Assembly: GCA_963555705.1 (NCBI GenBank)
Contig: OY743174.1
Coordinates: forward strand, 23,965,108-24,029,107
DNA length: 64,000 nucleotides
From: Ligustrum vulgare
Taxonomy: Eukaryota; Streptophyta; Magnoliopsida; Lamiales; Oleaceae
Reading direction: 5' to 3'
The notes under the pieces were generated by a model. That model made no database searches, was not told the DNA's origin, and saw only the letters and a program-made list of their open reading frames with translations. A program made the translations under genes and the position numbers. This document shows, one piece after another, positions 22,321 to 33,650 of this stretch (positions are counted from its first letter, which is position 1; every line of letters starts with the position of its first letter).

Positions 22321-22970
22321 CAATGGAATTTGATAAGAATTAAACAAAAATTAGAAATTGTGCAAAGTTTCAAGAGTTCTGGAATGGTTCGAAAGCATTA
22401 TAAATAGGGTGAGACCTTTTGTAAACGATAGGGGAAAGATTAGATGTCCCTACAATAAATGCTTGAACAGAATAACACATTCTTTGGAAACTGTTGAGCC
22501 TTGTATATTTCGTTATGGTTTGCGGAGAGTTATATCACATGGATTCAACACAAGTAAATTGAGATTCCGTGTGAGAATGTGAATGCTCAGAATGAAGGGA
22601 CGAGTCTAAGGATCATACGATGGATGAATGATGAACATTATGGAGGACATAGTCGAGAATGAATATTCTGGTACAATATTTTTTACCAATATGATGAATT
22701 AGTTGAGGCTCTCCGTTCAGAATTATATCTTAGAGTTTCTTCCCTATCGTCATTAAACTTTTTAGTGAAACTAATGCATTTAAAGGTGGTGAACAAGTGG
22801 ACAAACAAGTCATTCATTGGTTTTTAAAAACTGTTGAAGCTAGCATTTCAAAAAATGAACCTTGTGGAATCTCATTATGAGGCTAAAAAGATGATGAAAA
22901 AACTAGGTCTCGGCTATATATCCATACATGTGTATAAGAATGACTGTGCACTGTTCTGGAAAGAGCACGC
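22321..22970 (+). pseudogene. Decayed CACTA (En/Spm) TNP2-type transposase, N-terminal part
   Basis: The first part holds the transposase-associated domain (VNDRGKIRCPYNKCLNR, then IFRYGLRRVISHGF), with the paired cysteines of that domain. After about 200 noncoding-looking bases the transposase N-terminus appears (SHYEAKKMMKKLGLGYISIH, then NDCALFWKEHA), which in intact TNP2 proteins is the YEAKKM...C.NDC.L(Y/F)WKEH block. The frame is broken several times and everything after 22970 is missing. The element's termini were not found. Confidence 0.75.
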
Positions 22971-22973
22971 TGT

Positions 22974-22997
22974 AGGGGCGACAACTTTGTCGCCCCT
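22974..22997. repeat. Perfect GC-rich hairpin
   Basis: AGGGGCGACAA, two bases, then TTGTCGCCCCT: 11-base perfect arms. It sits exactly where the transposase homology ends, so it may be a remnant of CACTA subterminal repeats (GGGCGAC/GTCGCCC words) at a junction. Confidence 0.8.
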
Positions 22998-23099
22998 GTA
23001 ACTCTACAATTTTGTTCCGATTCTTGCAGTGCATGATATTGATGATTCATGTGTCCTTGGTAGAGCTAGCAAAAGAAATTCCTTTTACCAGTAAAAAAA

Positions 23100-23490
23100 T
23101 AAACAAGATATCACACATTTGGCATGATGCTAATTACTCATGGTTGACTGTATATATATATATATATATTTTTTTTTTTTTTAACTGGGGGTCAATTGAT
23201 TGATACAAAGTCTTTCTTTCTTTTTTTTTTTTTTTAACTGGGGGTCAATTGATTGGTACAAAGTCAGCTTATGACAATCAATTGATGATTAAGAAAAATT
23301 GGAATATATTTTAGCCAGTTGTTGTTTAATATTTTCTTAGGAAACAGCTGCTACGCCAGCACCCCACATTGACTTATCTTCGTTGACTTGCATCACAATT
23401 GGATATATTACTGTTTCTTTTCATCTTCTTGAAAGTCATTTTATAAGCATTTTCTAATCATTCGAACCACTTGATGGAAATTGCTGAATT
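23100..23490. other. Diverged copy of the region upstream of the DC1 gene
   Basis: Shared phrases with about 57660-58010, in the same order, include 'ttactcatggttgactgta', 'acaaagtca.cttatgacaa', 'aggaaac' and 'cttcttgaa'. This is an old paralogous duplication of the flank of the DC1 gene (56472-57197); no DC1 coding sequence is visible beside it. A microsatellite plus T-run at 23151-23180 and a second 'aactgggggtcaattgattg' copy at about 23236 mark a local duplication. Confidence 0.65.
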
Positions 23491-23787
23491 TTTCTTGTTG
23501 TACGATGGGTTAGTCCCATAGTTGACAACCCTCCGACATGGGTTGTGGCCTGTAGGTTGTCAAATATGGGATTATCTCACTGTTTAACAAGCAGTTGTAC
23601 TTCCGCTTTGCACTTTGTGTTTGGGAAATCTACTAAAGTTGCGTTTGATACACCACATTTTTCATAAAAATGAAAAATATTTTCCTACTTTTCACTTTTT
23701 TGGGTGTTTCGTAGTATTTTTTTTTCTTCGTTGAATTGGTTTTCCATCTTAATTTTCTCGATTTCACTACAAGAAAAATGTTCTATA

Positions 23788-24110
23788 CCGACGACTAATT
23801 GCGACGACAAATAAGTCCTTTCTGTAGGTGGAGCCTATAGAGACGACAAAATAAGTCCTCTCTGTAGGCTGGACCTATAGAGAGGACAGATTTATCGTCA
23901 CTGTAGGATCCCCTATAGAGATAACAAAATAAGTCCTCGCTGTAGACCGAGCCTACAGAGAGGACAAATATGTCCTCGCTATAGATGAATTTTCAACGAC
24001 GATATTTGTCGTCGCTATAACTCTTTTATCTTGTGCGAAAAAATTTCCCTCCATTTTCATTCCCGTTGAAGCAACAGTAGCGACTCGAACGTCTATAGTG
24101 ACGACTTTTT
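23788..24110 (+). repeat. CACTA 5' subterminal repeats
   Basis: Repeated words such as 'gacgacaaa.taagtcct.tctgtagg' and 'cctatagagaggac' recur about six times in both orientations. In CACTA elements such subterminal motifs are bound by the TNPA-like accessory protein. Confidence 0.75.
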
Positions 24111-24224
24111 TCGTCGCTATATAAATATTTACTTACTTTAGAATTGGAGCGATAAGGGTTTAGATCATAGTCACGACACTCGAATATTTTAGTCATTGAT
24201 GTTATTTATTTTTGCAGTGAACCA

Positions 24225-24587
24225 AAAGTGAGAATGGAAACAGACAAGAGTTGGATCAAATTGAATAGACAACGAGCTAAATCAACTGAATTTGCAAATG
24301 GAGTGGCAGCATATATTAGAAAGGCAGGGTCGTTGGTAAATGACAGGGGGATGATATTTTGTCCGTGCAATAAATGTGTTAACAGGGCAAAACAAAAAGT
24401 AATTGATGTGAGTGATCATTTATTTCGTTGGGGTTTTTTGGAACATTATGAAAGATGGATTTATCATTCATCAATGATGAAGAGGTGTTTGATTACACTG
24501 ATTTCACCTATTCTAGTGAAGAAGAACTACGTTCTGATAGTATTGATGAAGAGAATGATCACGATTTGTTTGGCCAAAGGAATATGA
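24225..24587 (+). pseudogene. CACTA transposase-associated domain (start of TNP2), truncated
   Basis: The open frame METDKSWIKLNRQRAK..., then RKAGSLVNDRGMIFCPCNKC and VSDHLFRWGFLEHYERWIYH, is the zinc-ribbon-like N-terminal domain found before the DDE domain of plant CACTA transposases. After WIYHSS the frame drifts into unrelated residues. The DDE domain is absent, so no catalytic transposase is encoded here. Confidence 0.85.
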
Positions 24588-24645
24588 TATTGATTCAGAG
24601 TAGATCTTCTGGTAATATATTGTACTAGTAGGCTCCAAGATATCA

Positions 24646-25197
24646 TGATGCGAACACGTAGCAATTGTAGCTACGCAACCCGTAAAAGATTGACACGACC
24701 CAAGAACATCCAAAATAACCACGATTTATGGATCCAATTAAAATTAATTGAATCAAGCAACCAATACAATTACCGGGATATACTGACCTCTTGATCACAA
24801 ACAATATTAATTCTCACCGAGATTTGAACAAACAAGATTTAACTCGCAAGTTCGAATTGTATTCAATGAAGAATGGTGTTTGAAAGCAATTTGCCTCACA
24901 ATAATAATATCAAAGTTGTGTAATTGAAAAGTAAACATAAAGAACCCTTATATAATTTGCCTCACAATAATAATATCCACTTGAATCATGTCGATCAACT
25001 TGGCTTCGGGACTCGGGTCCAACACGAAAGTTGTTTCTTTATTAGTCAAGAACATGTTTTTGTCCATGGCCTCTTGCACCACGTTGTCCATTGCTTCTTT
25101 GACCTTCTTTGCATGAAACCGAGTCATCGGCCCTGCTTCCACAATCAACGGATCCTTGCTTGGGCTTGTGTTTGGGCTCTCGATCTGGATCACATCA
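24646..25197 (-). mobile_element. Solo LTR of a CRM-type gypsy family (552 bp)
   Basis: It starts TGATGCGAAC and ends ATCACATCA, flanked by the 5-base target duplication TATCA (24641-24645 and 25198-25202). The TGATG...CATCA ends match those of the CRM element at 41211-48400. On the minus strand it opens with a pol C-terminal tail (EAGPMTRFHAKKVKEAMD), as in that element, where pol reads into the LTR. A single LTR with intact target duplication implies LTR-LTR recombination. Confidence 0.85.
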
Positions 25198-25202
25198 TAT
25201 CA

Positions 25203-25440
25203 CATGTATTATTTTTATTTGATATGAACGATTTTATTTGTTGTATGTCGTGTAGTACATCGTATAATTTAAGACTTATTTATTACTTCAACCAATTGAT
25301 TTTCCAGCCAACAATTTCACGCGCTTATTTTCCTACTTTTCACGGAATTAGGGATGACAATAATACTCATGTACCCGATACCCTTGGAGACCCAACATAA
25401 ATGAGCGGGGATTACCCGATTAAATAGATTTGTGAGTAGG
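25203..25440. other. Unassigned CACTA interior
   Basis: AT-rich, no gene. 'gggatgacaataatactcat' followed by 'gtacccgatacccttgg' resembles a word common in plant repeats, but the family could not be identified. Confidence 0.35.
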
Positions 25441-25790
25441 CACTACAAGAAAATTTGGTTTATCCTACAAAATTTTCGCATACAAAATGAAATTCGTATG
25501 CGGTGTCTACTTTTTCCCACAAAACGTGTTTTTGTAGGGATAAGAATTTGAATCCAAAAATATTTATATTTAAACTACAAAATTTCCGCATACAAATGAA
25601 ATTTGTATGAAGAGTCAATTTTTTCCTACAAAACGAATGTTTGTAGGGATAAGAATTTGGCTAAAAAAATATTTGTACTTAAACTACAAATTCTCCACCT
25701 ACAAAATTAGGTTTGTAGGCGGAGTTTTATTTTCCCCACAAACACTAATTTTCATAGGATATAATTTGGCTCCAAAAAATTCAAATTGAG
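25441..25790 (+). mobile_element. Orphan CACTA-like terminus with three subterminal repeats
   Basis: CACTACAAGAAAATTTGG is a second CACTA-type inverted-repeat end in the same orientation as 23765, followed by three tandem units of about 110 bases. Each unit has 'cctacaaa', 'cgcatacaaa' (or variant), 'tttgtaggg' and 'ataagaatttgg'. These differ from the GACGAC-type repeats of the enclosing element, so this is a different family. No matching right end was found in the window. Confidence 0.6.
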
Positions 25791-27467
25791 ATGATTTGTG
25801 TTCACGAACACGTGAACTTTTCCAGACAACAAATTATTCAAGCAAGATATATCTTTTGATAAAAAATAATTTTTAACTAATTCGTGTACTAATATAGCTC
25901 GAAAATTTTTCATAATTTTTAAATTATTTTAATTCTAATAAAATATGAGTTAGAATGTAATTAAAAGGAAAAAGAGAAAGAAAAAAATTCTTCAATTATT
26001 TTAAAGAAAGTTGTTGGACTTACTTAAATTATCAATTGGAAAGTGAAGGGACTAAAATGCATATTTCAAAAGTTAAAACATAACCTTAACCCCAAATCGC
26101 CCACACTCCCGCCTCACTCGATCCTAAACCTCCCGCCTCTTTCTTCCTCTCGGTCTACCTCTCTCTCCAATCCGTCGGCGCCAACCTCATCGGGAACAAC
26201 TGTCGGTATGCCACCTACTTTCCCCCTCCCTCACCAACTGTCGGTGGCGCGGTGGGCGTCTTTTGGCCCACCGCGGGTAGCTCTCTTCTCCAGCGGTTTC
26301 ACGGCGTGACAAGGGCAGCGTTGAGGGGCTTTTGAGCATCACCACTCTCAGACCACGTTTTGGTTTTGGTTTGGCTGGTGGTGGCTATGGTGGCTTGGGT
26401 TTGGTGGTTCGGAGATGGTGTTGCCATGGTTTATTTGCTTTGCTGCTTGGGGTTTCTCAGCGTGACGAGGGCTGCGTGGAGGGCTTCATAGCAGCACCTC
26501 TTTCAGGCACCGTTTTGGTTTGGTTTCGGCGGGTGGTGGCTACGGTGGCTCTGGTTTGGTGGATTGGCGGTGGTGGTGCCATGTTTTTATTTGTTTAAGC
26601 TGCTTGGGGTCCTCTTCCTGTCTCTGGTTACGTCTGGAACCGTTTTGGCTGGCTGAAGATTGCTGTTTTTCTGTTTGGTTTGGTTTTGTTGTTTCAAAAA
26701 AAAAAAAAAAAACTTGTAAGATTTTGAAATATTAAACCAAATACTGATAATGTTTCAGTATTAACTGTTGGGAAGTATTTAATTTATCATAGCCACGCTA
26801 GGAAATAATTTCTTATAAAGTTTATAACCTAAATTTAAAATATTATTTTATAACTGTGTTTAATTTATCTTTATGTATTTGATTAAATTCGCTATTTGTG
26901 TGGGAAAAGCTTTAGTAGGATTAAGTTAATTTTTATTCTTTAATTAAATATTGCTCCAGATGAGGGGTCACTGTTGCTGGTTATCCAAGCTGGGTTGCCC
27001 TTTACCACAATATTTATTTCTTTATTTTGAGTTGAGATGTAGCTTGATAAATTAATATTGTTTATGTAAAAATTTTCTCATACTCATGGGTTTCTGTTTT
27101 ATGGTTCTGGTTTTCGTTTGAATTTGGAAATTATTACATTAGGGAAAAAGTTATGGTTTGTATTGAAAAGCTCATTGAAAATCAGGTTGTGAAAAATGAG
27201 ATACGAGGGGCAAACATGATTAATTTTTTTTTATTTTTATTTTTTCGTGTGGTGGAAAGTATTCCAAAAGATGCATGAGATGGAAATGATGCCAAATTTT
27301 GTCATATTTTCAGCAATTTTTAATGCTTGCAGGTACAAAGGCTTTAAATACTCATCTATCTCTTAACTTGTGCACTTATCATAGCTATATTATTTTCTTT
27401 TTTACATTATGTTCTTCAACCTGATTTTCCTATTTCCTTCAAGTTAACACATATTAAATGGAACTTC
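25791..27467. other. Gene-free interior with a tandem duplication and an A-run
   Basis: No gene is supported. Positions 26296-26610 contain two diverged copies (about 165 bases apart) of a GC-rich segment including 'cgtgacaagggcagcgt', 'gttttggttt' and 'ggtggtggctatggtgg'. A run of 17 A at 26696-26712 follows. Short ORFs here are Gly/Leu-rich by-products of the repeats. Sequence after 26720 is plain AT-rich DNA. Confidence 0.5.
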
Positions 27468-27922
27468 TGTAAGGATTTTAATCAATCATGTGGGCTTATA
27501 TGTGAATTATTGTGTATTGAATAAAATGCTATCAAATTTGGTTAAGCCCATTTAAAGTGATCTAATAAGGATTTGATATATCGGACTTTAATGCATCTAA
27601 TTAAATGTATGGGTTTTTATGTGTAGATACCAGGCCATTACCTAATTCATGATGGGCCGGATTAGGTTAACTGACAATTCAGTATATAAAGTCGGTTATG
27701 GTCCCTGAATCCTACGTACTGTTCATCTTGTCTGACATCCCATCATCAGAGAGAAAATAAGGACTACGTATCGATTTAGAAGATCCAACCGTCGAATCGT
27801 TCATCGTGAATCACGTTTGATTAAGGTACGCTTCCGCTTCAATTATTTAATTCTTGATAATTCAGCATGATGATTTATTTTGGATCATAGATAAATAATT
27901 ATCTTTGATAAATTTTCTAACA
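27468..27922 (+). repeat. Copia 5' LTR
   Basis: Begins TGTAAGGATTTTAATC and ends TTTTCTAACA. It pairs with 33191-33645. Confidence 0.95.
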
Positions 27923-27924
27923 AG

Positions 27925-27937
27925 TGGTATCAGAGCC
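27925..27937 (+). other. Primer-binding site, tRNA-Met (initiator) type
   Basis: TGGTATCAGAGCC begins two bases after the LTR. It is the standard plant copia primer-binding sequence. Confidence 0.92.
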
Positions 27938-28859
27938 AATCATCAAGTTGGATTGTCAGATTTGTGTTTAATAATACGATACGAATTTGGATTTAGAAAA
28001 TCTACATAATGGCTACAGCCTTTATATGTAAATCTGGAAATTTGCCTTGGTTTTCGAATTTGATATGGGAGCTGCATTGAAAATCGAATTTCTGTGTGTA
28101 TATATTCTGTGTGTATATATTCTGGTTTGAGTTTGGTGATGAGTTTTGGATATATGATTTGGATTTCAACCAAATTGATCGTTATTGTGTATGTGAAATA
28201 TGGGTTTCAATTTTGATTAAGATTCTCGATGAAGGGACACAATTTTTTTCGAATTGGGTTTCTCGTTTTTTGAATCTGTTGAATATGGATTTAGTTGGGT
28301 TTGAGTTTGGTGCTGTGTATGTATTTAGATTTGGGTTTTTTGCATATAGAGGATGAATTCGAAATTGGGTATGGCCGGTTAATGGATATCATAATCGGGT
28401 TGGATTCCGTTGAGTTGGGAGTGGCTGCGCGCGGCGCAGCTGGAGGTAAGAAGCGTCGGAGAAGGTGTAGCCGGCACTGGGAAGGGCACTGCGCGAAGGT
28501 CACTGCACGAAGGGCAGCCGGGCGCCGCTTGTGCGAGTGGTTCCTCTGCTGTCGGAGACTGCAGGCAACTACTGACGCTACAATCGCAGCGTCCATGCTG
28601 TTTACACCACCGCTCAGGTGCTGGGCGTCGACCCCTTCAGTTTTATGGTCAGCGGCGCTGCAGGAGGTGGACGTCGCCAGCAATGGCGACGCGTTTTGAG
28701 GGGTTAAGAGCGGCGGCGGCGGCTAAGGTTTAAACCCTAGCTGTCGCGATTTTGAAGAAGGGGTTTTGGTTGGAAATTAGAAGTCTTCAAGGGCTCAGTT
28801 GCAATTTCCGAAAATTCTGATTATTTGGACATCGTCCTCCATGTTTGTTATGATATAAA

Positions 28860-29330
28860 GTTTAAACCCTAAATGATATGGAATTTATAATTAAGCCCCT
28901 CAGGTTATAAATTATTTAAGTTGGCCCTTAATGTTCTGAAATTTATAAATTGAACTCCTAAAGTTATAATTTAGTTAAGTCAGGACCCTTCAAGTTATGG
29001 AATTTTATGATTCAGCCCCTAAAGTTTGAAAATTTTCCAATCCAGCCCCTAATGTTTGAGAATTTTCAAAACTGATCCCTAAAGCTTGAAAATTCTCTAA
29101 TTTGGTCCCTTAAAGTTTGAAAATTTTCATTTTCAGTCCCTGAAGTTTGAAAATTTTCTAATACAGCACCTAAAGTTCTGAAATTCTTTAATTTGGTCCT
29201 TAAAGATTGAAAATTTTCTAATTCAGTAACTAAAGTTTTGAAATTTTCAAAATTGGTCCTTAAAGTTTGATTTTTTTTTTAAAATTTAAGTCCTTCAAGC
29301 AAAAATTTTACATAATTGGCCACCTAAGGT
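28860..29330 (+). repeat. Degenerate tandem array, unit about 30-36 bases
   Basis: About a dozen units follow the pattern 'cagtccctaaagtttgaaaa' then 'ttttctaatt'. Units vary in the first letters (cagcccct, tggtcctt, tgatccct) but keep the core taaagtttgaaaattt. Confidence 0.85.
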
Positions 29331-29571
29331 TTAAGAATATTGCAATTGACTCTCCTAACTTAAGGATTGCTTTATTCTAAAGTTTTGAATTCTATAATTC
29401 AAATCCTAAAGTCAAATATAGATGCAAATCAATGGATTTCAGTTTCAAATCTTGGTACATCGGAATCTTTTAAGAGATATAATATTCGAAAGTAAGTTGT
29501 TGAAGCAACATGTTGCCAAAGCAACCTCTCTTGTGGATATTAATTAACTTTGAATATTAGAAGGTATTTGT

Positions 29572-29960
29572 GTGTGTGTTATTCATTGCGGATATTGATC
29601 GGCCCAAAGGGAGGTCAATATTTGGCTCGAATTTTACATGCACCTGTGGTGATAAACACGTGGCAATTATTTGGTTTAACATGTGACCAATAAATCGGTC
29701 CAAAGAAAGGTTTATTGGTTAACATGTCTTATTGTCAGTGTTTGATCACTACACTAAGGGAAAATTAGGTGTTTGTGTGTTATTTCATGCGGATATTGAT
29801 CGGCCCAAAGGAAGGTCAACATTTGGCCCGAATTTCACATGAACTTGTGGTGATAAATACGTGACGGTTATTTGGTTTTATGTGTGATCAATAAATTGGT
29901 CCAAATAAAGGTTTGTTGGTTGACATGTCTTACTGTCAGTGTTTGATTACTACACCAAGA
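29572..29960 (+). repeat. Two tandem copies of a segment of about 200 bases
   Basis: Copies start with gtgtgttat at about 29572 and 29775. They share 'gcggatattgatcggcccaa', 'tgtggtgataaa' and 'gtcagtgtttgat'. They show about 85-90% identity by eye. Confidence 0.85.
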
Positions 29961-30145
29961 GTACCACTTACAAGTCAATATTTCTGTCCAAAGACTAAAT
30001 ATTTCTGTCCATTATTTGAAAGTATGATTTGCATAATAAGGTATTTATGTGAGCTATTTTATTTAAGTGTTCTCTATTCGGTTTCAAATTCTGCTAGTAG
30101 TATATCTACAAGCTCAAATTTAATCCCTGTATTTATGGAATAAAC

Positions 30146-30862
30146 TTCAAGGATCAAAACAAGAACATTAACTTTTCGTTGGCTGCATGGATCTAGACCT
30201 TGTACTAAGGATTGAGCAACCTGCTCCTCTTACGGATGAAAGTTCATCTAATCAAATGAGGAATTTTGAGAAGTGGGATTGCTTAAAATTACGTGAGTCT
30301 CATGATCATTAAGTGCGGCATTCCAGAAGCCTTTAGTGGCATAGTATCTGAGGAGGTAAATGATGCCAATGAATTCCTTGTCGAAATTAAGAAACGTTTT
30401 GGGAAAAACGATAAGGCTGAAACAAGCACGCTTATGCAAAGCTTGATTTCAATAAAGTATAAATGCAATAGGTAAATAAGGGAGTACATCATGTAGATGT
30501 CTCACACTGCTTCAAAACTTAAGGAACTAAAACTCGACTTGTCTAATGACTTGCTCCTGCATTTGGTATTGATATTGCTTCCTGCACAATATAGTTAATT
30601 TAAGGTTAGTTATAACTGTCAAAGTAGAAATGGACTCTAAATGAGCTCATTTCATAGTGTGCAAGCTTCTTGCACAATTCAGTCAATTTAAGGTCAGTTG
30701 TAACTATCAAAGGGAGAAATGAACTCTAAATGAGCTCATTCTATTTTGTGTGCAAGAGGAAGAAAAGTTGAAGCAGGACAGAACTGAACGTGTTCACTTG
30801 GCAAACACCTCTAAAGATAAGGGCAAGAAAACAAATAAAGAAAATAAAGTCGTTAAGGGGCT
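30146..30862 (+). pseudogene. Copia gag (decayed)
   Basis: Recognisable blocks: CMDLDLVLRIEQPAPLTDES near the start, then MSLMIIKCGIPEAFSGIVSE, EFLVEIKKRFGKNDKAETS and LMQSLISIKYK (30293-30475), and a C-terminal EEEKLKQDRTERVHLANTS (30758-30812) before the position of the zinc knuckle. The frame is broken in several places. A sub-segment around 30590-30650 is repeated at 30660-30745. Confidence 0.8.
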
Positions 30863-30895
30863 ATTAATTTTATAATCCCACACTTAAGTCAATTT

Positions 30896-32760
30896 TTGAA
30901 ATGGGAACTGCAACATTTTTTAAGGATGTTGAGTTTGGGGGGGAGAAATAAGGTTAAAGATATTGTCTTTAAGGAAGAAGTTGAGGAAGGATCAGTTTCG
31001 ATTCCTATTGTTGCTTTTGACAATGTGCAAGTCTTTATGCATGTCATTGATCAAGAAGTATATCCGGAACCTCAATTAGACAATATTGAAGAACCTCCCA
31101 TCCAAAATAAGGTAAATTTCAGAAGTACAAATTCAACAACCTCAATAACTAAAGCCATTAAGGAGATCCACGAGAGAAAGGGAAAAAATGCTAGTCCGGA
31201 TAATTTAAATAGTATTTTTCTAAGAACATCAAATGGAATGGTGGAAGATGGTCCAATCAATTCCATCAAGCCATGCAGGGTTCTAACTCTCAAAAGTGGA
31301 TTGATGCCATAAATAAGGAGTATAAGCATATGCAAGACAATACAGTTTTGGATCTTGTCCTATTAGCAGAAGGTGCGAAGCCCATTGGTCTTAAATAGAA
31401 TTTTAAACCAAGAGGGATTCCATAGGTAATGTGAAAAGATATAAGGTTCGTCTTGTATCTAAGGGCTTTACACAGAATGATTGCATTGATTATAAAGAGA
31501 CTTTCTTTTCGGTTTCAATGAAAGACTCTTTCAGGAAAGTCAGGTTGTTGCACATTTTGACCTCGAGTTACATCAAATGGATGTTAAGACGATGTTTCTC
31601 AATGGAGACATTGATGAGACGGTTTCCAAATTAAAGAAATCCATTTATGTACTCAAACCAGCTTCCCGTTAAGGGTAATACAAATTTCATCAAGTAATTA
31701 TCTCATTTGGTCTTGAGATTAATGTTGTTGATGGTTGTTTGTATTACAAGTTCAGTGGGAGTAAGTATATTGTCCTGGTTTTATATGTTGATTATTGCTT
31801 GCCACTAATGATATATGTATGTCACATAAAATTATGAGATTTTTTTGTCAAGGAATTTTGAGATTAAAAATCTTGGTGACGTCTCTTTTGTATTAGGAAT
31901 TCAGATACACCGAGATTGTTCTCGGGGTATTCTTGAATTGTCACAAAAGGGCTATATCGATAAAGTACTTAAGAGGTTTGGCATGCAAGACAGTAAATCA
32001 GGGGACAACCCTATCGCTAAGGGAGACAAATTTAGTCTCGACTAATGCCCGAAAAGTTATCTTGAAGTTAAAGAAATGCAGAGGCTCCCATATAGTTAAG
32101 CTATAGGGAATCTGATATATACTCAAATTTGTATGTGTTCGGATATTGCATACGTTATTGGGATACTAAGGAGATATTTAAGTAACCCTGGGATGGATCA
32201 TTTGGAAAGCAGCCAAACATGGGTTATAAGGTATTTAAAGAGAACAAAAGATTACATGCTCACATACAGAAAATCGGATCAGTTGGAGATCATATGGTAT
32301 TATGATTTCGATTTTTACTAGATGCCAAAACAGTAGAAGATCCACATCAGGCTACATCTATCTGCTAGTTGGAGGAGCTATTTCCGGATGGAATGCTTAA
32401 CAGACACTTTAGCTTCTTTCACTTGACAGCACAGTTGTAGCAATTTTGGGGGCATCTAATTATGGAATATAGCTGCGAAATTTTGTCATTGGGCTGTGTA
32501 TTCTGTGCGGTAAAGAAAGACCACTAAAGTTATATTGTGACAATAACTCAGCAGATTTATATTCCAGTAACAACAGGAGCTCAGCTAAGTCAAAATACAT
32601 TGACATAAGTTCCTGGTTGTGAAGGATACAGTTCAGAGTGGACATGTGTCAATAAGAGCACATTGGGACAAACTCCATAATTGCGGATCCGCTTACTAAA
32701 GTATTACAACCCAAGGTCTTTCATGAGTACATTACTCATATGGGTGTTGTATTTCTTAAG
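30896..32760 (+). pseudogene. Copia RT and RNase H remnant, integrase deleted
   Basis: The segment resumes after the integrase region (VSIPIVAFDNVQVF, then EPPIQNKV). It continues with RT blocks (KRYKVRLVSKGFTQNDCIDY at 31431) and then LYVDYCL at about 31778-31798, where an active enzyme needs YVDD. Later blocks are SFVLGIQIHRDCSRGILELS, a 32.1-kb RNase H-linked segment (CSDIAYVIGILRRYLSNPGM) and a C-terminal IADPLTKVLQPKVFHEYITH. Many stops and shifts are present. Loss of the second catalytic Asp plus lack of integrase makes it inactive. Confidence 0.85.
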
Positions 32761-33190
32761 GATATTCGGTTTCAGTGGGAGTTTGTATTTTGGGTGCATT
32801 AGACACATTTACTGTCCTTTTGGATACAGTTTAAAGTTAAAGTTATTTACAGCTGTACGGTTTCAGGTTTATTATCTCTGAACTCGTTTGAGGATGATCT
32901 CACTAAAGTTGGACCAGTTGGAAATAGGCATGTTGAAGATCACATTACATGTAATTTTCATGCTACACATCCATACTTGATCCATGTCATTCAGTTATGT
33001 CGATATACGTGACCATTGATAGGTTTAGTTACGATTAATGTAGCGAAAGCCGCTTTGATCCTATGTTGATATAATTGATGAACCGGATTGTTTGGGGATG
33101 CATTCAGTAATGATAGCAAAATTTTGAGTACTCATAAGGTTATGATTGATACACAATTGTAAGGTTACACATATAGCCAAAGTGGGAGAT

Positions 33191-33645
33191 TGTAAGGATT
33201 TTAATCAATCGTGTGGGCTTATATGTGAATTATTGTGTATTGAATAAAAGGCTATCAAATTTGGTTAAGCCCATTTAAAGTGATCTAATAAGGATTTGAT
33301 ATATCGGGCTTTAATGCATCTAATTAAATGTATGGGTTTTTATGTGTAGATACCAGGCCATTACCTAATTCATGATGAGCCGGATTAGGTTAACTGGCAA
33401 TTCATTATATAAAGTCGGTTATGGTCCCTGAATCCTACGTACTGTTCATCTTATCTGACATCCCATCATCAGAGAGAAAATAAGGACTACGTATCGATTT
33501 AGAAGATCCAACAATCGAATCGTTCATCGTGAATCACGTTTGATTAAGGTACGCTTCCGCTTCAATTATTTAATTCTTGATAAATCAGCATGATGATTTA
33601 TTTTGGATCATAGATAAATAATTATCTGTGATAAATTTTCTAACA
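33191..33645 (+). repeat. Copia 3' LTR
   Basis: 455 bases, preceded by the purine-rich AAAGTGGGAGAT and followed by the ACTTC target duplication. Confidence 0.95.
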
Positions 33646-33650
33646 ACTTC

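Larger units (their letters stand above)
27938..30145 (+). other. Unusually long copia leader with repeats
   Basis: About 2.2 kb separates the primer site from gag. It holds a GC-rich patch (28420-28740), a tandem array (28860-29330) and a duplicated segment (29572-29960). ORFs in the GC-rich patch are not recognisable proteins. Confidence 0.6.
27468..33645 (+). mobile_element. Ty1/copia LTR retrotransposon, complete ends but internally deleted (6.2 kb)
   Basis: Identical-length LTRs (455 bp; 11 differences by eye, about 2.4%) are flanked by target duplication ACTTC (27463-27467 and 33646-33650). There is a tRNA-Met-type primer-binding site at 27925 and a polypurine tract at 33179-33190. Gag and RT/RNase H remnants are on the plus strand; zinc knuckle, protease and integrase core are missing. 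Confidence 0.93.

Noticed and set aside
22971..23000. Rho-independent-like terminator at the GC hairpin
   Set aside because: Bacterial terminator logic does not apply in plant nuclear DNA, and no T-run follows the stem.
26043..26735. Gly/Leu/Val-rich ORFs of 71-88 codons
   Set aside because: They arise from the GC-rich tandem duplication; no domain, no splice support, frame not shared between the two copies.
28291..28733. Overlapping ORFs of 107-134 codons on both strands in a GC-rich patch
   Set aside because: GC-rich DNA keeps frames open by chance; the patch lies in the copia leader and the peptides resemble nothing known.
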